A DNA stretch of 64,000 bases from M3007 sp044224705 (GTDB lineage: Bacteria; Bacteroidota; Bacteroidia; Chitinophagales; Saprospiraceae), in contig JBGAJY010000005.1 of the NCBI GenBank assembly GCA_044224705.1, positions 1 through 64,000 on the forward strand, given 5' to 3'. This document shows, in pieces, positions 7,799 to 17,898 of this stretch (position 1 is its first letter; each line of letters starts with the position of its first letter). The translations under genes and the position numbers were made by a program. Below the pieces are notes generated by a model that saw only the letters and a program-made list of their open reading frames with translations, searched no databases and was not told where the DNA came from.

Positions 7799-10700
7799 AT
7801 GACCCTGCCACCTGATTTTTATACTTTCCCGGATGGCCGGGAGAGAATCGGCCGTGAAATAGCCCAAAGGCTCAGTTTCAATCGAAACAAGTCGACGGCC
7901 GAATCAACAAAGACAGACAAATCTGTTATTGAAGTTTTATTCATCGGAGAAATATTCAAGGAAGACCTGTTTTACTCCTGGGTGGATCGGTTGCCGGACT
8001 CGATACAAAAGGTTCGTGTAACCACTATTTTTAATAAATATTCCTTCTACAGCCATGGCAAGGTAGTGCACCCTTCGGAACGGGTTATTGAAATAAATCA
8101 AGAGATAATAGAAGGTTATTTAGACGATGATAATTTTTTTAAACAGCTCCCCTTCTCCCATTTCGACCTGATCGTTTGCTGTTTTGAATTGCACTTCTGT
8201 TTGAATTGGCGGTGGGCGCTGTTTAAGCTGCTTGAACGATTGAAAGAAGGAGGCAGTTTTCTTTTTGTCGACATTACTGAAGACTTCGAATTTTTTGACG
8301 GGAATTTTAAGAATAAGAATTCCGATGTCAGGTTCCTCGACAAAGGGTCGGATCTCCTGCCTTTGGACGCGTTCAAGCGTTTTATGATGAAGTTCGATGA
8401 ATTAAGATCGGAATATTTCTACTGGAAACCAGCCATCAGTACTTCTAATTACCAGGTTCTGGCCGAACAGATCGACCCGTTTTTCCAGGAAGTTCAGCGA
8501 TTGGGGGATGAAGATATTACCGAGGAAAAAAGCAGGCGATTCAGAAATACAGCGACTTACGAGCTCAGTATAGAACAGGTTCTGGACTGGCTGAAAACCA
8601 AGGCAGACAACAAAGTCCCGCTGAGTTATCTTCGAATGGGACTGTCTTATGACAACAGGATTAAGATCGCCTATGATTTGGAAGACTGGATGAAGCAAAA
8701 TCCGGACATGCGCGGAAAGGAAAAGGTGACCTTTAAAATTGAAAAGGGCCTCCGGGTTTACCTGGCTTCCGGGCTGATTACCGAAAAATTGATGGGTTTC
8801 AACGGCTGGAGCTACAAGTCATTCCCGAAGGATATTCAATCCATCAACGACAGCAATATTGGTTCGTTGGCCAGGAAGGCTCTGGACCTGATGATCAGTC
8901 ACGGCTTTTTCATACCTGACCGCACATTATATGCTGCTGTCCTGTCGTGGCAGGATGACCATGAAGGATGGGATTATCCGATACACCTGATTCTCAATGA
9001 AAAACTCAATTATGAAGAAGACCCTGAACGTAACTTCATCGGCCGAACGGTACAATCATCCCAATTGGCAGACCGGAGGATGCGCAGCCGGTTTGCGAGG
9101 TTAATTTTGCTGGAGAAAAAACAAAAATATTCCGGACTGAAATCATTGTTTAAAACGTTGCCTTATAAATTCCAGGTCGTCATCCGGCTCTCCAAACATC
9201 CGGAATTGGAATATAAGGCTGATAAATTTGCCCTAATCGAGGACGAGGGATTGGTGCCGCAAAACGCCATACGCTACAGGTTAAACTTTGACTCAAAGAA
9301 CCAAATCAAGCGCTTAACCATACTGCTGCACTCGGATTTTAATGCTGTCAGGGAAAATAAGGTTGACCTGAAGGGTTACGAGGAGAAATTAAACCAGCCA
9401 GGACCGTTTGAAGACCTGATATCTGTACCCATAAAGCCCGGATTATTACGGCGTTATGTGATCACCGACCAGTTTGCGGATTTTGTAAAATCCTTCGATG
9501 GCGGAGAAAGTGAGAACGTGGAGTCGGAATTGATTGGAAAACCCATTCTTTATCAGGATAATGACGATAGGCAGCGCCTTATGCAGGCTTTGCGGCTCGA
9601 TGAAAATGGGTTCGAGCAATTGTTGCGTGCGTTGGATGTGATCAAAAAATTCCAGTTGCGCGAGCCAGGTTTCCAGCTGTCCCTGTTCCCTTCGGGGGTC
9701 ATTCAGCAGAAATCCGATCTGGTGAAAGGATTAGGCGGCATCCTGATCTATGAAAAGACAGATCCGCTTGCCCTGGGCACGGAAAGCGACGAGGAACAGG
9801 CCTACCTGGAATTGATTTTTTCCCGCAATCGCGCCATTGTGGAGGCTAACAACCTCATTTTTTACAAGGTGGGTATAGTGAACGCTCACCAGCACAATTT
9901 TAAAAAACTGGCTTTGCAGGCTGCAATTGCCAACGTTTTTGCGCGTAATGGCTCTCACGGGTTGGGAAGTCACGTGTTACCGGCGGTGGCTGCACTGGCT
10001 ACTTCTTCCTTAAAGGATGACCAGATACTGTTCAGTTATATCCAGCAACGACTGGATTTTATCGCACAGGCTACTGCGGGTTTCCCCAGATGGACGTATC
10101 CATCCTGGCTCATTAAAGATGTCTTATCCCGGTATTTCAAACAAAAACACCTGCTGAGCAATCTTGCAGCCTCCGAAAACCTCGGAGCATTCGAATACGA
10201 TAATGGTGAGCAATATAGTAAAATACAATTTGTGATCCGGAAACGGCAGATGATCCCACTGGGTGCGGATGAGGATATTCCCAAGGAAGAAGACTGGAAC
10301 CACTTTGCGGCAAAAAAAATGCTGGATGACAAATTGGAAAATACAGTTTATGCCACGCTGGAAGATAAATTCTATGGAATAGTTGTCAGGATGACCTTAG
10401 CCGAATCGGGCGAGGTCAACTATGGCGCGGTAGATATATTGTTTCATAATTCCGCTATCACCTGTCTGCTGACCAAACCTGCAGAAAAAATTTACCAGCC
10501 AGGCGACCGGCTTTTGATCCAGGGAACGCTGCACCGGGATCTTTCGGACCCCGACCACCCCAAATACTGGTTTAATGACGGCCGGATCATTGCCGAAAGT
10601 AAAATTACAGAATTGATAGATGAGAAAGGAGGAGGCGTGTTGAGCGAAGATGTCCAGGTTGCAATTCCGGGAGGAATCGTTGGCTACCAGGCTTTCTATT

Positions 10701-13183
10701 CTATTCTCGAGAATGCTATTCGCAACGCAGCCAAACACAATTGGACAAAATTACTGCACCCGCCTTCGAATCTGATTCTCACTATTGAAATAGATGAGCG
10801 CCAAAACCAGCACTACCATATCTGCCGGATATGGACGAACTCCACCAACATGTTGGCGAAGGATGGACTATGGTCTCCGAGGCCTGATTTCGGTTTTACG
10901 CAGGAGCAAATACTGGATCCGGAAAAAGGGCCCAATATTTTGAGCCAAAACCTGAATAAATTCATTGCTGAGAACCTTATAGATAGGGATGGAAGAATGT
11001 CGAGAAACAATCTGGGTATGGCTGAAATGAAAATCGCAGCCGGATTCCTGTACAAATACGGGCTCTTGGCTATCGGCTCTCTGGACGAAAAAAATCCAGC
11101 CCTGTTACACCGGACAAAGCCGGAATACGGCATTTTCAGGGCTTCCGATATATGGGAAAGAGACGGGAATGAGTTGATTCCCAGATTGGGGTTTAGGTTT
11201 AAATTGCTCAAACCGCGGGAAATCGTTTTTATCACAAACGATAGCCTTCTTGCAAGCAGCATGCAAATCCCTTCGGTGACCTTCGCCGATCTGCCTCGTG
11301 AAATTGAGTCAGGTAACCTCGATTATGAATTCTGCTTGTTACATCTTCGTCTGGAGGACCAGCAATCATCTACCCATCCTCTACTTTCGGATACAAGCCG
11401 TAATTTCCTGGGCACATTGTTCGCTTACCTTATCGAAGTCTTTGGCGGCACTACCGATGACCGCGACCCTGTCGGGACGGATCATCCAGGTGAAATAAAA
11501 GTAAGCAACCTCCAGAAACTGATGGAGTTTATAGAAGATTACCCTTATCGGTTGATTCTTGTTTATCCCAAAGAGCGCCTTGCTGATTACATAGCGCCGC
11601 TTATTGAAAAAATTTATCTGGGACAAAGTACACGCGAAAACAAGGAGAATACAATCCTTCGGTTCCGGGAGTTTGAAGCCTGGATACAAGGGATGTCTAT
11701 GAAAACCGATCTCGTGTCTGCCGAAATGCGAAAAAAGCTGCGTTTTATACAAAAACGAATTTACTGGTGGGACGATGAGTCATTCCGACAGGCCTGTGCC
11801 CAAAAAGGAACGGATGGCCTGACTTCAACGGAGATGTTCAAATTAAGGGTATACCGAACCTGGGTCAAATTATTCGAGGGCAAGGGCTGGAAATATCAAT
11901 TGTCTGTAATCAACGAGGACAAAAGCGACACTTCGGATATGAACATCTTTCAAATGTTTAAAAATGAAAGAACAGCGCTTGTCGAATTGGTTATCGCTTG
12001 CCTGGAGCAACAGCGTGCATTGTCAAATAATTCCACCTCCTTGTCCGGTAAGCAGAAAATGCAAATCAGGGAGAAACTATCCGGAAACCTGCCCGGTGGC
12101 GAAAATAAAATCCGGTCTTTTTTGGGGGCATGGCTAGACATGATAAAGGAGGACTACCCGTTTGAAAAAAAGAATAGCGTGGTCAGCATTTTATATGACT
12201 ACCTCGAGGATCGGATCAAGCATTTGTCCAGATCGGTTTCGACGGTGCCAATCTGCCTCCGACCCGGAAATAAGCCTTTTGATGAGAAATTCTTTGGCAA
12301 GGACATCAAATGGGATGAGGATATGCTCGAATCTGGCCGCCAATATTCTTCGGATCGGATAAAAACAATCTGCTATAAAAGGCATAGTTCGGAAGACAAG
12401 GGAAGTCATGTGTACTTTGAGCACCTGACGGGCAGTAAAATATCCTATGCATTATTCCAGCATTTGCCGGAATCGACCTACCTGAAGCGGAAATTTCAGA
12501 TGCAGCTGGTTGAAAATGCCCTGATGACCGTACTCATTTTGGATGAGCGCATCCTGCATTTTGTCAACGATGAAGAATTTCGAAATGCAACCTATTTCAA
12601 CCAGGTCAATATTGCTATCGTGCGGTATATCACAAAAGGCAATCAGACTGTTTTCCCTCAAAAAAGCGCGGTTGAATTTAAAAACGACAGCCAGAAGAAA
12701 CTTGTTGATATCTACATACAGGTTAAAAAAAGAGAAGACCACAAACGAAACAGGCCTGAAGGCAGGAATACCAAGTCCAGGAAGCCGCGTTTGCGGACCG
12801 ACCATCTGCACACCGAGCCTGTCGATCTGGATCACTTTCATTTGTTTTTTGAATTGCCTGAAAATACCTTGATGCCGGGCAGCGATAACGACAAATTCCG
12901 TATTTCAACCATCATTCTGCACCATACTTTGCTGGAGAGCCTGTGCGAAAAGGATAAAACCCAAATGGATAATTTTATCAATGCGCTGAAATTGCAAATT
13001 CCAAGTGTCATGATCACTTCCGGGCGCGGAAGGCCTCAAAACTTGCCCGAGCTGGCTCGTTATCTCCCTTTTTCGCACCTGGAAAGCCATTTGCTCCAAA
13101 AATACCCGGACAAGTTGCTGTTCAGCCAGGCTATTTTCAAGGCTTTGCATTGGAAATGGTACCACGAAACCCACGAAAGTTAA
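7799..13183 (+). CDS. Giant histidine-kinase-like ATPase of unknown system (1794 aa)
   Basis: I do not recognise the whole protein. Residues ~42-160 resemble a Rossmann/methyltransferase-like unit ('FDLIVCCFELH' at 122-132, 'LKEGGSFLFVDI' at 148-159) but lack a clear glycine-rich SAM loop. A dimerisation/phosphoacceptor-like helix carries 'RNGSHGLGSHVL', with His720 and His725. A GHKL ATPase domain follows: N-box 'ENAIRNAAKHN' (971-981) and a G-box-like 'LGMAEMK' (1072-1078). The remaining ~700 residues are of unknown fold and end near 'MITSGRGRPQN' (from 1738). No membrane segment or signal peptide is seen, so it is probably cytosolic. It leads a four-gene operon with a receiver-domain protein two genes downstream. 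Its codons are more A+T-rich than its neighbours, suggesting transfer. The kinase role is inference. Confidence 0.6.
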   Translation: MTLPPDFYTFPDGRERIGREIAQRLSFNRNKSTAESTKTDKSVIEVLFIGEIFKEDLFYSWVDRLPDSIQKVRVTTIFNKYSFYSHGKVVHPSERVIEINQEIIEGYLDDDNFFKQLPFSHFDLIVCCFELHFCLNWRWALFKLLERLKEGGSFLFVDITEDFEFFDGNFKNKNSDVRFLDKGSDLLPLDAFKRFMMKFDELRSEYFYWKPAISTSNYQVLAEQIDPFFQEVQRLGDEDITEEKSRRFRNTATYELSIEQVLDWLKTKADNKVPLSYLRMGLSYDNRIKIAYDLEDWMKQNPDMRGKEKVTFKIEKGLRVYLASGLITEKLMGFNGWSYKSFPKDIQSINDSNIGSLARKALDLMISHGFFIPDRTLYAAVLSWQDDHEGWDYPIHLILNEKLNYEEDPERNFIGRTVQSSQLADRRMRSRFARLILLEKKQKYSGLKSLFKTLPYKFQVVIRLSKHPELEYKADKFALIEDEGLVPQNAIRYRLNFDSKNQIKRLTILLHSDFNAVRENKVDLKGYEEKLNQPGPFEDLISVPIKPGLLRRYVITDQFADFVKSFDGGESENVESELIGKPILYQDNDDRQRLMQALRLDENGFEQLLRALDVIKKFQLREPGFQLSLFPSGVIQQKSDLVKGLGGILIYEKTDPLALGTESDEEQAYLELIFSRNRAIVEANNLIFYKVGIVNAHQHNFKKLALQAAIANVFARNGSHGLGSHVLPAVAALATSSLKDDQILFSYIQQRLDFIAQATAGFPRWTYPSWLIKDVLSRYFKQKHLLSNLAASENLGAFEYDNGEQYSKIQFVIRKRQMIPLGADEDIPKEEDWNHFAAKKMLDDKLENTVYATLEDKFYGIVVRMTLAESGEVNYGAVDILFHNSAITCLLTKPAEKIYQPGDRLLIQGTLHRDLSDPDHPKYWFNDGRIIAESKITELIDEKGGGVLSEDVQVAIPGGIVGYQAFYSILENAIRNAAKHNWTKLLHPPSNLILTIEIDERQNQHYHICRIWTNSTNMLAKDGLWSPRPDFGFTQEQILDPEKGPNILSQNLNKFIAENLIDRDGRMSRNNLGMAEMKIAAGFLYKYGLLAIGSLDEKNPALLHRTKPEYGIFRASDIWERDGNELIPRLGFRFKLLKPREIVFITNDSLLASSMQIPSVTFADLPREIESGNLDYEFCLLHLRLEDQQSSTHPLLSDTSRNFLGTLFAYLIEVFGGTTDDRDPVGTDHPGEIKVSNLQKLMEFIEDYPYRLILVYPKERLADYIAPLIEKIYLGQSTRENKENTILRFREFEAWIQGMSMKTDLVSAEMRKKLRFIQKRIYWWDDESFRQACAQKGTDGLTSTEMFKLRVYRTWVKLFEGKGWKYQLSVINEDKSDTSDMNIFQMFKNERTALVELVIACLEQQRALSNNSTSLSGKQKMQIREKLSGNLPGGENKIRSFLGAWLDMIKEDYPFEKKNSVVSILYDYLEDRIKHLSRSVSTVPICLRPGNKPFDEKFFGKDIKWDEDMLESGRQYSSDRIKTICYKRHSSEDKGSHVYFEHLTGSKISYALFQHLPESTYLKRKFQMQLVENALMTVLILDERILHFVNDEEFRNATYFNQVNIAIVRYITKGNQTVFPQKSAVEFKNDSQKKLVDIYIQVKKREDHKRNRPEGRNTKSRKPRLRTDHLHTEPVDLDHFHLFFELPENTLMPGSDNDKFRISTIILHHTLLESLCEKDKTQMDNFINALKLQIPSVMITSGRGRPQNLPELARYLPFSHLESHLLQKYPDKLLFSQAIFKALHWKWYHETHES

Positions 13184-13190
13184 TCACACG

Positions 13191-13904
13191 ATGTTGCAGC
13201 CAGTGTACCTTCTGATCTCACGGATTACATCAAGTGCCGAAAAACTGGAAAGCTTTGGAGACTTCTACTCGAACTGGACGCCCGGCAACGACTGGAAAAT
13301 GCCATGGATCGACCAGCTCGGCCTTCACAAAGCGGAACACAGCGCATGGCTGGATGGCGTTATGTTGCCGGCTATACCCGAACTGGCTTCCCTTTGGGAA
13401 ACTATATTAACAACCGGCGACGAAAATATCCCGGCCAACTGGTTTGAAGCGTCAGCGTTCGCGCAGTTTTTAGTCAAATTGAGGTCGCACCTCGGAAAAG
13501 TACCGGATGATGCAACACCTGTGCTCCGCGTGCTTGTCCATTTCGGAAATACCGTGAGCCACGTAAAAAAATTCTACAAGCCCCGCCTGCTCCAATATCT
13601 GGAGCATCATAATCTGGCTGGCAGCGTCGAGATATTTCCCTATTCAACAGGTGAAAACTTCGACGGTATCCTATTGAGAGGCAGCGAATTCAATACAAGG
13701 CAGGGCGAAGCTGAGCTGATTCAAAGCCTGGATGCGGAAATCGGCCGTCTGCTGGAGCATTCTTTCTTTCAGGAAATCAATCAGGAAATGGAAGAAAAAG
13801 TAAAAAAACGATTCTTGAAACTGGTTTCGGACAAAGCCTCTCCTTCCGATTTGAAAAAAATTCTCAATAGAATCGAGCAGCGCCACAAACGCAAAATCAA
13901 CTGA
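13191..13904 (+). CDS. Unknown 237-aa protein of the kinase-like operon
   Basis: It starts 7 bp after the giant kinase-like gene and ends 4 bp before the receiver-domain gene, so the genes are surely co-transcribed. The N-terminal half is mixed, with several Trp residues. The middle has a beta-strand-like 'VLRVLVHFGNTVSHVKKFY' followed by 'VEIFPYSTGENFDGILLRG', which looks like an alpha/beta nucleotide- or phosphate-handling fold without a known motif. The C-terminal ~70 residues are highly charged helices. No family is recognised. A partner or adaptor between the kinase and the receiver protein is one possibility. Confidence 0.6.
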   Translation: MLQPVYLLISRITSSAEKLESFGDFYSNWTPGNDWKMPWIDQLGLHKAEHSAWLDGVMLPAIPELASLWETILTTGDENIPANWFEASAFAQFLVKLRSHLGKVPDDATPVLRVLVHFGNTVSHVKKFYKPRLLQYLEHHNLAGSVEIFPYSTGENFDGILLRGSEFNTRQGEAELIQSLDAEIGRLLEHSFFQEINQEMEEKVKKRFLKLVSDKASPSDLKKILNRIEQRHKRKIN

Positions 13905-13908
13905 TCCG

Positions 13909-15669
13909 ATGAGCGCCCTTCTTTACCACGTACAACCGCTCCTGAGCACCAATGCCGCAGAAAACTATCTGGGCATTGCAGGAAGTCCGACTGATGAGAA
14001 CCTGAAAGAAGTTGCGGCGGAGATCAGCAGACGCCTCAAAGAAGACGGCAGGTTTGAGCCCAACGCTGATGCCCCGCAGATTGTGCTTTTGCTGGCCCCC
14101 GCTGGCGATATCAGGAAAGAAGTAATCGATGCCCTGGCTGAAAAAACCCGGGAACGTGTCATACAAGCGATTGAAAGTAAGCCGGGCAAGGGTGCCGCAG
14201 CCGAAAATTCCCGGCATCTTGTCCCTGTGCTGACCGTAGGTTTGATCGACTGGATGGACGACTACAGGCCGAGGATAAAAAACGGAAAAAATACCATTCA
14301 AAATTTGTCCATGGGCAACCCTTATGCCCGGCATGGCGATTTCGACCCGCGCTACCGGTTTTTGAACAGTAATATCTGGTTTCGGTACGCTCCTGTCATA
14401 TTTCCCAAAAACGCCCCTGATAATGACGGGCTGGATGCAGTGCGCTACGCCTTGAAAGAGGTTTCGAGGTTTTACAGAGAAGGCGCCTACGACACCAAAG
14501 TCGCCCATGAGTTCCTGGAACTGCAGTTGCGCCTTTTGCTGCAATCCCACCTACGGGTTGGCAGCACCCATTCCAAGGTGGTTCCTTTTGCATTTTATTC
14601 GGATACTATCCTCTACAGCGAAGCATTAAAAGAACTGCGGTACCTCGAAGGCATCAAATGGAGAATTCTCATCGTAGACGACCAGGCGGAGGAGGCTATT
14701 GAACGCCTGGAAACTACTTGTCCTTCGCCTGAAAACGCCATCCAGTCAGAAGGCCAGCCGGACGCGATGAGCAAAAGACAGTTCGTTCAAAAACACCTGG
14801 AAGCTATCGTTCAAGACGCGAATGGGACTACCCGCGAGATTCAATCCGACAACTTTCTATGGTGTTGTCGATCCACGCTGGCCGAAGGGTTCGAGGCCGT
14901 TGTCAACCAGCCGGAAATTCATTATGATGTGATTATGCTGGATTACTTTTTTAAAGGGGAAAGATCTGGCCGGCAAAATCAGAGCGGCTTCAGCGACGAC
15001 AAATCCGGGGAGCAATTAATCGCGGAAATCGTTCAGCAGTTGCGAAAAAAAGACACCGACAGCCGGCAACTCCTGGGGCCCTTGAACAAACTTTTCTTTT
15101 TTTCCATATCCGCGTACGGATCCGCCCTTGAAGAAAAACTGCAGCATCTCGCCATCCCGCAAAACGATCGAAAGTGGCTTTTTTCGCAGGGCGGGCACCC
15201 GATCTGTACGCCTTATTTGTTCCTGTTCCGGTTCTTTTCCCTGCTCCGGCAACAGGTGGAGGAAGTGGCGGAAATCGACTTGTCCAAGGCGGGCAGCGCA
15301 CCCCAGTCCAAACTGGCCATTCTGCTAAAAAAACTCACTTCCGATGGAAACTTTGACCCCCAAAAAGCCCTGGATCTGTTTCCCTCTTTTGTTGAACTGG
15401 GCGCAACTTTTAAAAGACTTTCCAATTTCAGGAAACAAAGTGTATTTGCCGACTCTGCCCTGAACCGGTACTTTTTTGGATTAACCATCGAACATTGGAA
15501 CAGGTTGCAGCACCTGATTTATCTGCTGACCTACGGCACGGAACAGGAATACTGGGAAATGCGTGAAGAGTGGAAACACCTGAACCAGCTGGCCGAATTC
15601 AGCGCCGGCAACAACCACGCTTTGAATGTCATCGGCACATACATAGCCGATCTAAATATACGATCATGA
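13909..15669 (+). CDS. Receiver-domain (response-regulator-like) protein, 586 aa
   Basis: Residues 1-250 form an unknown N-terminal region. A CheY-like receiver domain then follows. 'ILIVDDQ' gives the acidic pair Asp257/Asp258, 'IMLDYFF' places the likely phosphoacceptor at Asp345, and 'FSISAYGS' (Ser399/Ser401) matches the conserved Thr/Ser position. The spacing between strands is enlarged by an insertion (about 265-330). The C-terminal ~150 residues are helical, and I see no DNA-binding helix-turn-helix, so output may be through protein contact. It starts 4 bp after the previous gene, and its stop overlaps the start of the membrane protein gene. Phosphotransfer from the giant kinase-like protein is inferred. 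Confidence 0.65.
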   Translation: MSALLYHVQPLLSTNAAENYLGIAGSPTDENLKEVAAEISRRLKEDGRFEPNADAPQIVLLLAPAGDIRKEVIDALAEKTRERVIQAIESKPGKGAAAENSRHLVPVLTVGLIDWMDDYRPRIKNGKNTIQNLSMGNPYARHGDFDPRYRFLNSNIWFRYAPVIFPKNAPDNDGLDAVRYALKEVSRFYREGAYDTKVAHEFLELQLRLLLQSHLRVGSTHSKVVPFAFYSDTILYSEALKELRYLEGIKWRILIVDDQAEEAIERLETTCPSPENAIQSEGQPDAMSKRQFVQKHLEAIVQDANGTTREIQSDNFLWCCRSTLAEGFEAVVNQPEIHYDVIMLDYFFKGERSGRQNQSGFSDDKSGEQLIAEIVQQLRKKDTDSRQLLGPLNKLFFFSISAYGSALEEKLQHLAIPQNDRKWLFSQGGHPICTPYLFLFRFFSLLRQQVEEVAEIDLSKAGSAPQSKLAILLKKLTSDGNFDPQKALDLFPSFVELGATFKRLSNFRKQSVFADSALNRYFFGLTIEHWNRLQHLIYLLTYGTEQEYWEMREEWKHLNQLAEFSAGNNHALNVIGTYIADLNIRS

Positions 15670-17831
15670 ACACTGGGTACTGGTTTTTTCCCGATACAGT
15701 TATCCTTTCCGAATCCAGACATTCTGTGTTTCGCTACAAGCGCGTGTCGATAACGGAAGAACATTCGACCAGCCTGGATTTTCCGGTCTATGTCGCTCTC
15801 GAACCCGACCAGATCAGGTTTTTTTTCGATGGCAACGAGCCTGGAAACAACAGGCACCATCATTACTGTGTATTGTCTTTGCCGTTGAAGCGACCGGAAG
15901 AAGTAGAAAGCAACCTCGCGTCGGCTTTGCGGGAAGAAATACGCGTTGACCCGGAATCGTACCGCCACATCCTGCCCGGGGATGCAGATCAAACCCAATC
16001 CTATTCGTATCTCCACAATACCCTGCCGACCAATGCATACCCTGTAACACACCAGTTGTTTCAGACAAAGATGGGCTCCTGGCAACAGGAAACCCTGCCC
16101 ATTTGGGTGCTGCTGCTCGATTTTTTGTTCGACCTCCGGCATTCGACAGTATTTCAGCGTTATCCGGCCTTCAATGAACTGCTCAATACACTGGAGGCCG
16201 ATCCCTTGCTGCATGCCCTGCTGAAAAAATGCGAGTACTACTACTGCCAACTGCGCTATCAGGAAGACAAAACGGCCTGGAATAATGCCGATAATACCTT
16301 CAAACCATTCAAATCAAAATTGTTGCACGCCAGTTCCAACGAACTTCAGGAGGCTGAGAAAAAGTGGCTGCATTTTATTCTTCGCGATCAGGATAACCAC
16401 CCTCCCGAATTCGGAGAAGGATGGCTCTATCCGTCGGAACAGGAGCTGAGGGCTGTGCTGTTCAATGATGATATACATAAAAAGCATATTTTCGATCGCA
16501 GCATAATTAAACGCGTTTGTAATAAATGGCCTCCTCAAAACAAGAAAGTGTTCTGGCGCAGCGAATGGATAGTAGATCACATGAACCTGGTGTCAAATGG
16601 CGAAGAGCAAATTCATCCTCGGCAAACCAGGGAAGAAGTCTACCGGTTTTTCATCAGTCGGTTCGGCCTGTTTGCCGCTTGGCGGTTTTTTGTTTTGAAC
16701 CTGAGTTGGGGCTGGATTTTTTATGTGTTGCTTATAGCGCTGATTGTATTGGAGGTTTGGTTTGGTCTGAACGATGAACTATTTGGTCTTTTTGCCTTGC
16801 CAGGTGCGTTTTTTGGACTTCTTATTCCGTTTGTTGCCTTTGTTCGGGTGGTTGCCCGTTATGCTTTTAAGTTAGCGCGCCGCATTTTGAACTGGATTGA
16901 ACCCGGGATTATCCGTGATTGGAAACAAGCCGAATCTTACAGCTTCGCCCTCGCATTGCCCAACCTGACACTGGGCATACTGGGCGGCTGGTTCGCTTTG
17001 ATGCCATTTGCCGAGGAGGCCTGGGCTTTGAACCTCAGCGTTTCGGACACTGCTGTCACGATCGGATTTATAGGGCTGATGTCATTTTCGTTAATGGTAA
17101 TTTTCAACACAATCAAGACGTTAGTGCCCACGCTTCCCGGGTTCATTTCAGTGATACGAAGTTCAAGCGTACTGTTTGCCGGAATCAGTTTTTCACTTTG
17201 TTGCGGGTTAGGTACAATGGGCTTGCTGGGGCAAAGTGTATTCAACGACCCGCTCAAGTTTCTGCCGCATGAAAGACAGGCGGACAAATTGAACGATTTG
17301 AATGCAATGAAGGACAGTATTTATTCGGTGATATTCATGCTCGAGGAGATGAAAGACTATTTGCACTCCCAACCGGATTCCATTCAGGCGGCAATATGCG
17401 AAACCGCTATTCAAGACGCGGATAACGAGGTTTGTTCACTGTACGCCAAATTCCTGCCACAGGAAAATCATTTTTGTGGCGGATTGGCACCCGCCATCAA
17501 TAAATACTGGAATGATGCAAAAACCTCTGCAAATCCTGACTCAACGCTCTGTTTATGCATCTATACCTGTAAGCAGACATGGGATGCAGCATACGATCGG
17601 CAGAGAAAAGTTTATGCCCATGATTTGATCCGTTCATTAGAAGAGCAGGAATCGTTCTGGCTTTGCCCCAACAGTCTCGATTGCCTCCATTTCCCGGTAA
17701 GGGGCAACAACCACAACCACTGTATTTTCTTCTTCCCCCGCCTCCTCCTGATTTATTCCGCCATCACGTTTTTCATCGGCTTCTTCATACAGGTGACCAT
17801 CCAACGGCTGGGCTACAACCAACCGGTCTGA
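15666..17831 (+). CDS. Multi-pass membrane protein, putative effector of the kinase-like operon
   Basis: I choose the ATG at 15666, which overlaps the previous stop as ATGA and gives 721 residues. About 335 soluble residues precede a block of hydrophobic helices (roughly 340-540, starting with 'FFVLNLSWGWIFYVLLIALI'). A second soluble region with several Cys follows, and then a C-terminal membrane helix ('LLLIYSAITFFIGFFIQV'). No transporter or channel family is recognised. In a sensor-receiver-membrane arrangement it would be the natural output, for example a pore or envelope-acting protein, but that is inference from gene order. A strong hairpin follows the stop. Confidence 0.6.
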   Translation: MNTGYWFFPDTVILSESRHSVFRYKRVSITEEHSTSLDFPVYVALEPDQIRFFFDGNEPGNNRHHHYCVLSLPLKRPEEVESNLASALREEIRVDPESYRHILPGDADQTQSYSYLHNTLPTNAYPVTHQLFQTKMGSWQQETLPIWVLLLDFLFDLRHSTVFQRYPAFNELLNTLEADPLLHALLKKCEYYYCQLRYQEDKTAWNNADNTFKPFKSKLLHASSNELQEAEKKWLHFILRDQDNHPPEFGEGWLYPSEQELRAVLFNDDIHKKHIFDRSIIKRVCNKWPPQNKKVFWRSEWIVDHMNLVSNGEEQIHPRQTREEVYRFFISRFGLFAAWRFFVLNLSWGWIFYVLLIALIVLEVWFGLNDELFGLFALPGAFFGLLIPFVAFVRVVARYAFKLARRILNWIEPGIIRDWKQAESYSFALALPNLTLGILGGWFALMPFAEEAWALNLSVSDTAVTIGFIGLMSFSLMVIFNTIKTLVPTLPGFISVIRSSSVLFAGISFSLCCGLGTMGLLGQSVFNDPLKFLPHERQADKLNDLNAMKDSIYSVIFMLEEMKDYLHSQPDSIQAAICETAIQDADNEVCSLYAKFLPQENHFCGGLAPAINKYWNDAKTSANPDSTLCLCIYTCKQTWDAAYDRQRKVYAHDLIRSLEEQESFWLCPNSLDCLHFPVRGNNHNHCIFFFPRLLLIYSAITFFIGFFIQVTIQRLGYNQPV

Positions 17832-17834
17832 TAA

Positions 17835-17874
17835 GAAAAACGGCTGGGCTAGGGTTTGATCCCCGACCCAGCCG
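17835..17874 (-). terminator. Intrinsic terminator between convergent genes
   Basis: CGGCTGGG (17841-17848) pairs perfectly with CCCAGCCG (17867-17874). Read on the minus strand, the hairpin is followed by a run of T (17835-17840), so it best terminates the phosphohexomutase gene. It may also stop the plus-strand operon, which ends at 17831. Confidence 0.75.
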
Positions 17875-17898
17875 CTCAAAAATTATTTCCTGTGCCCA

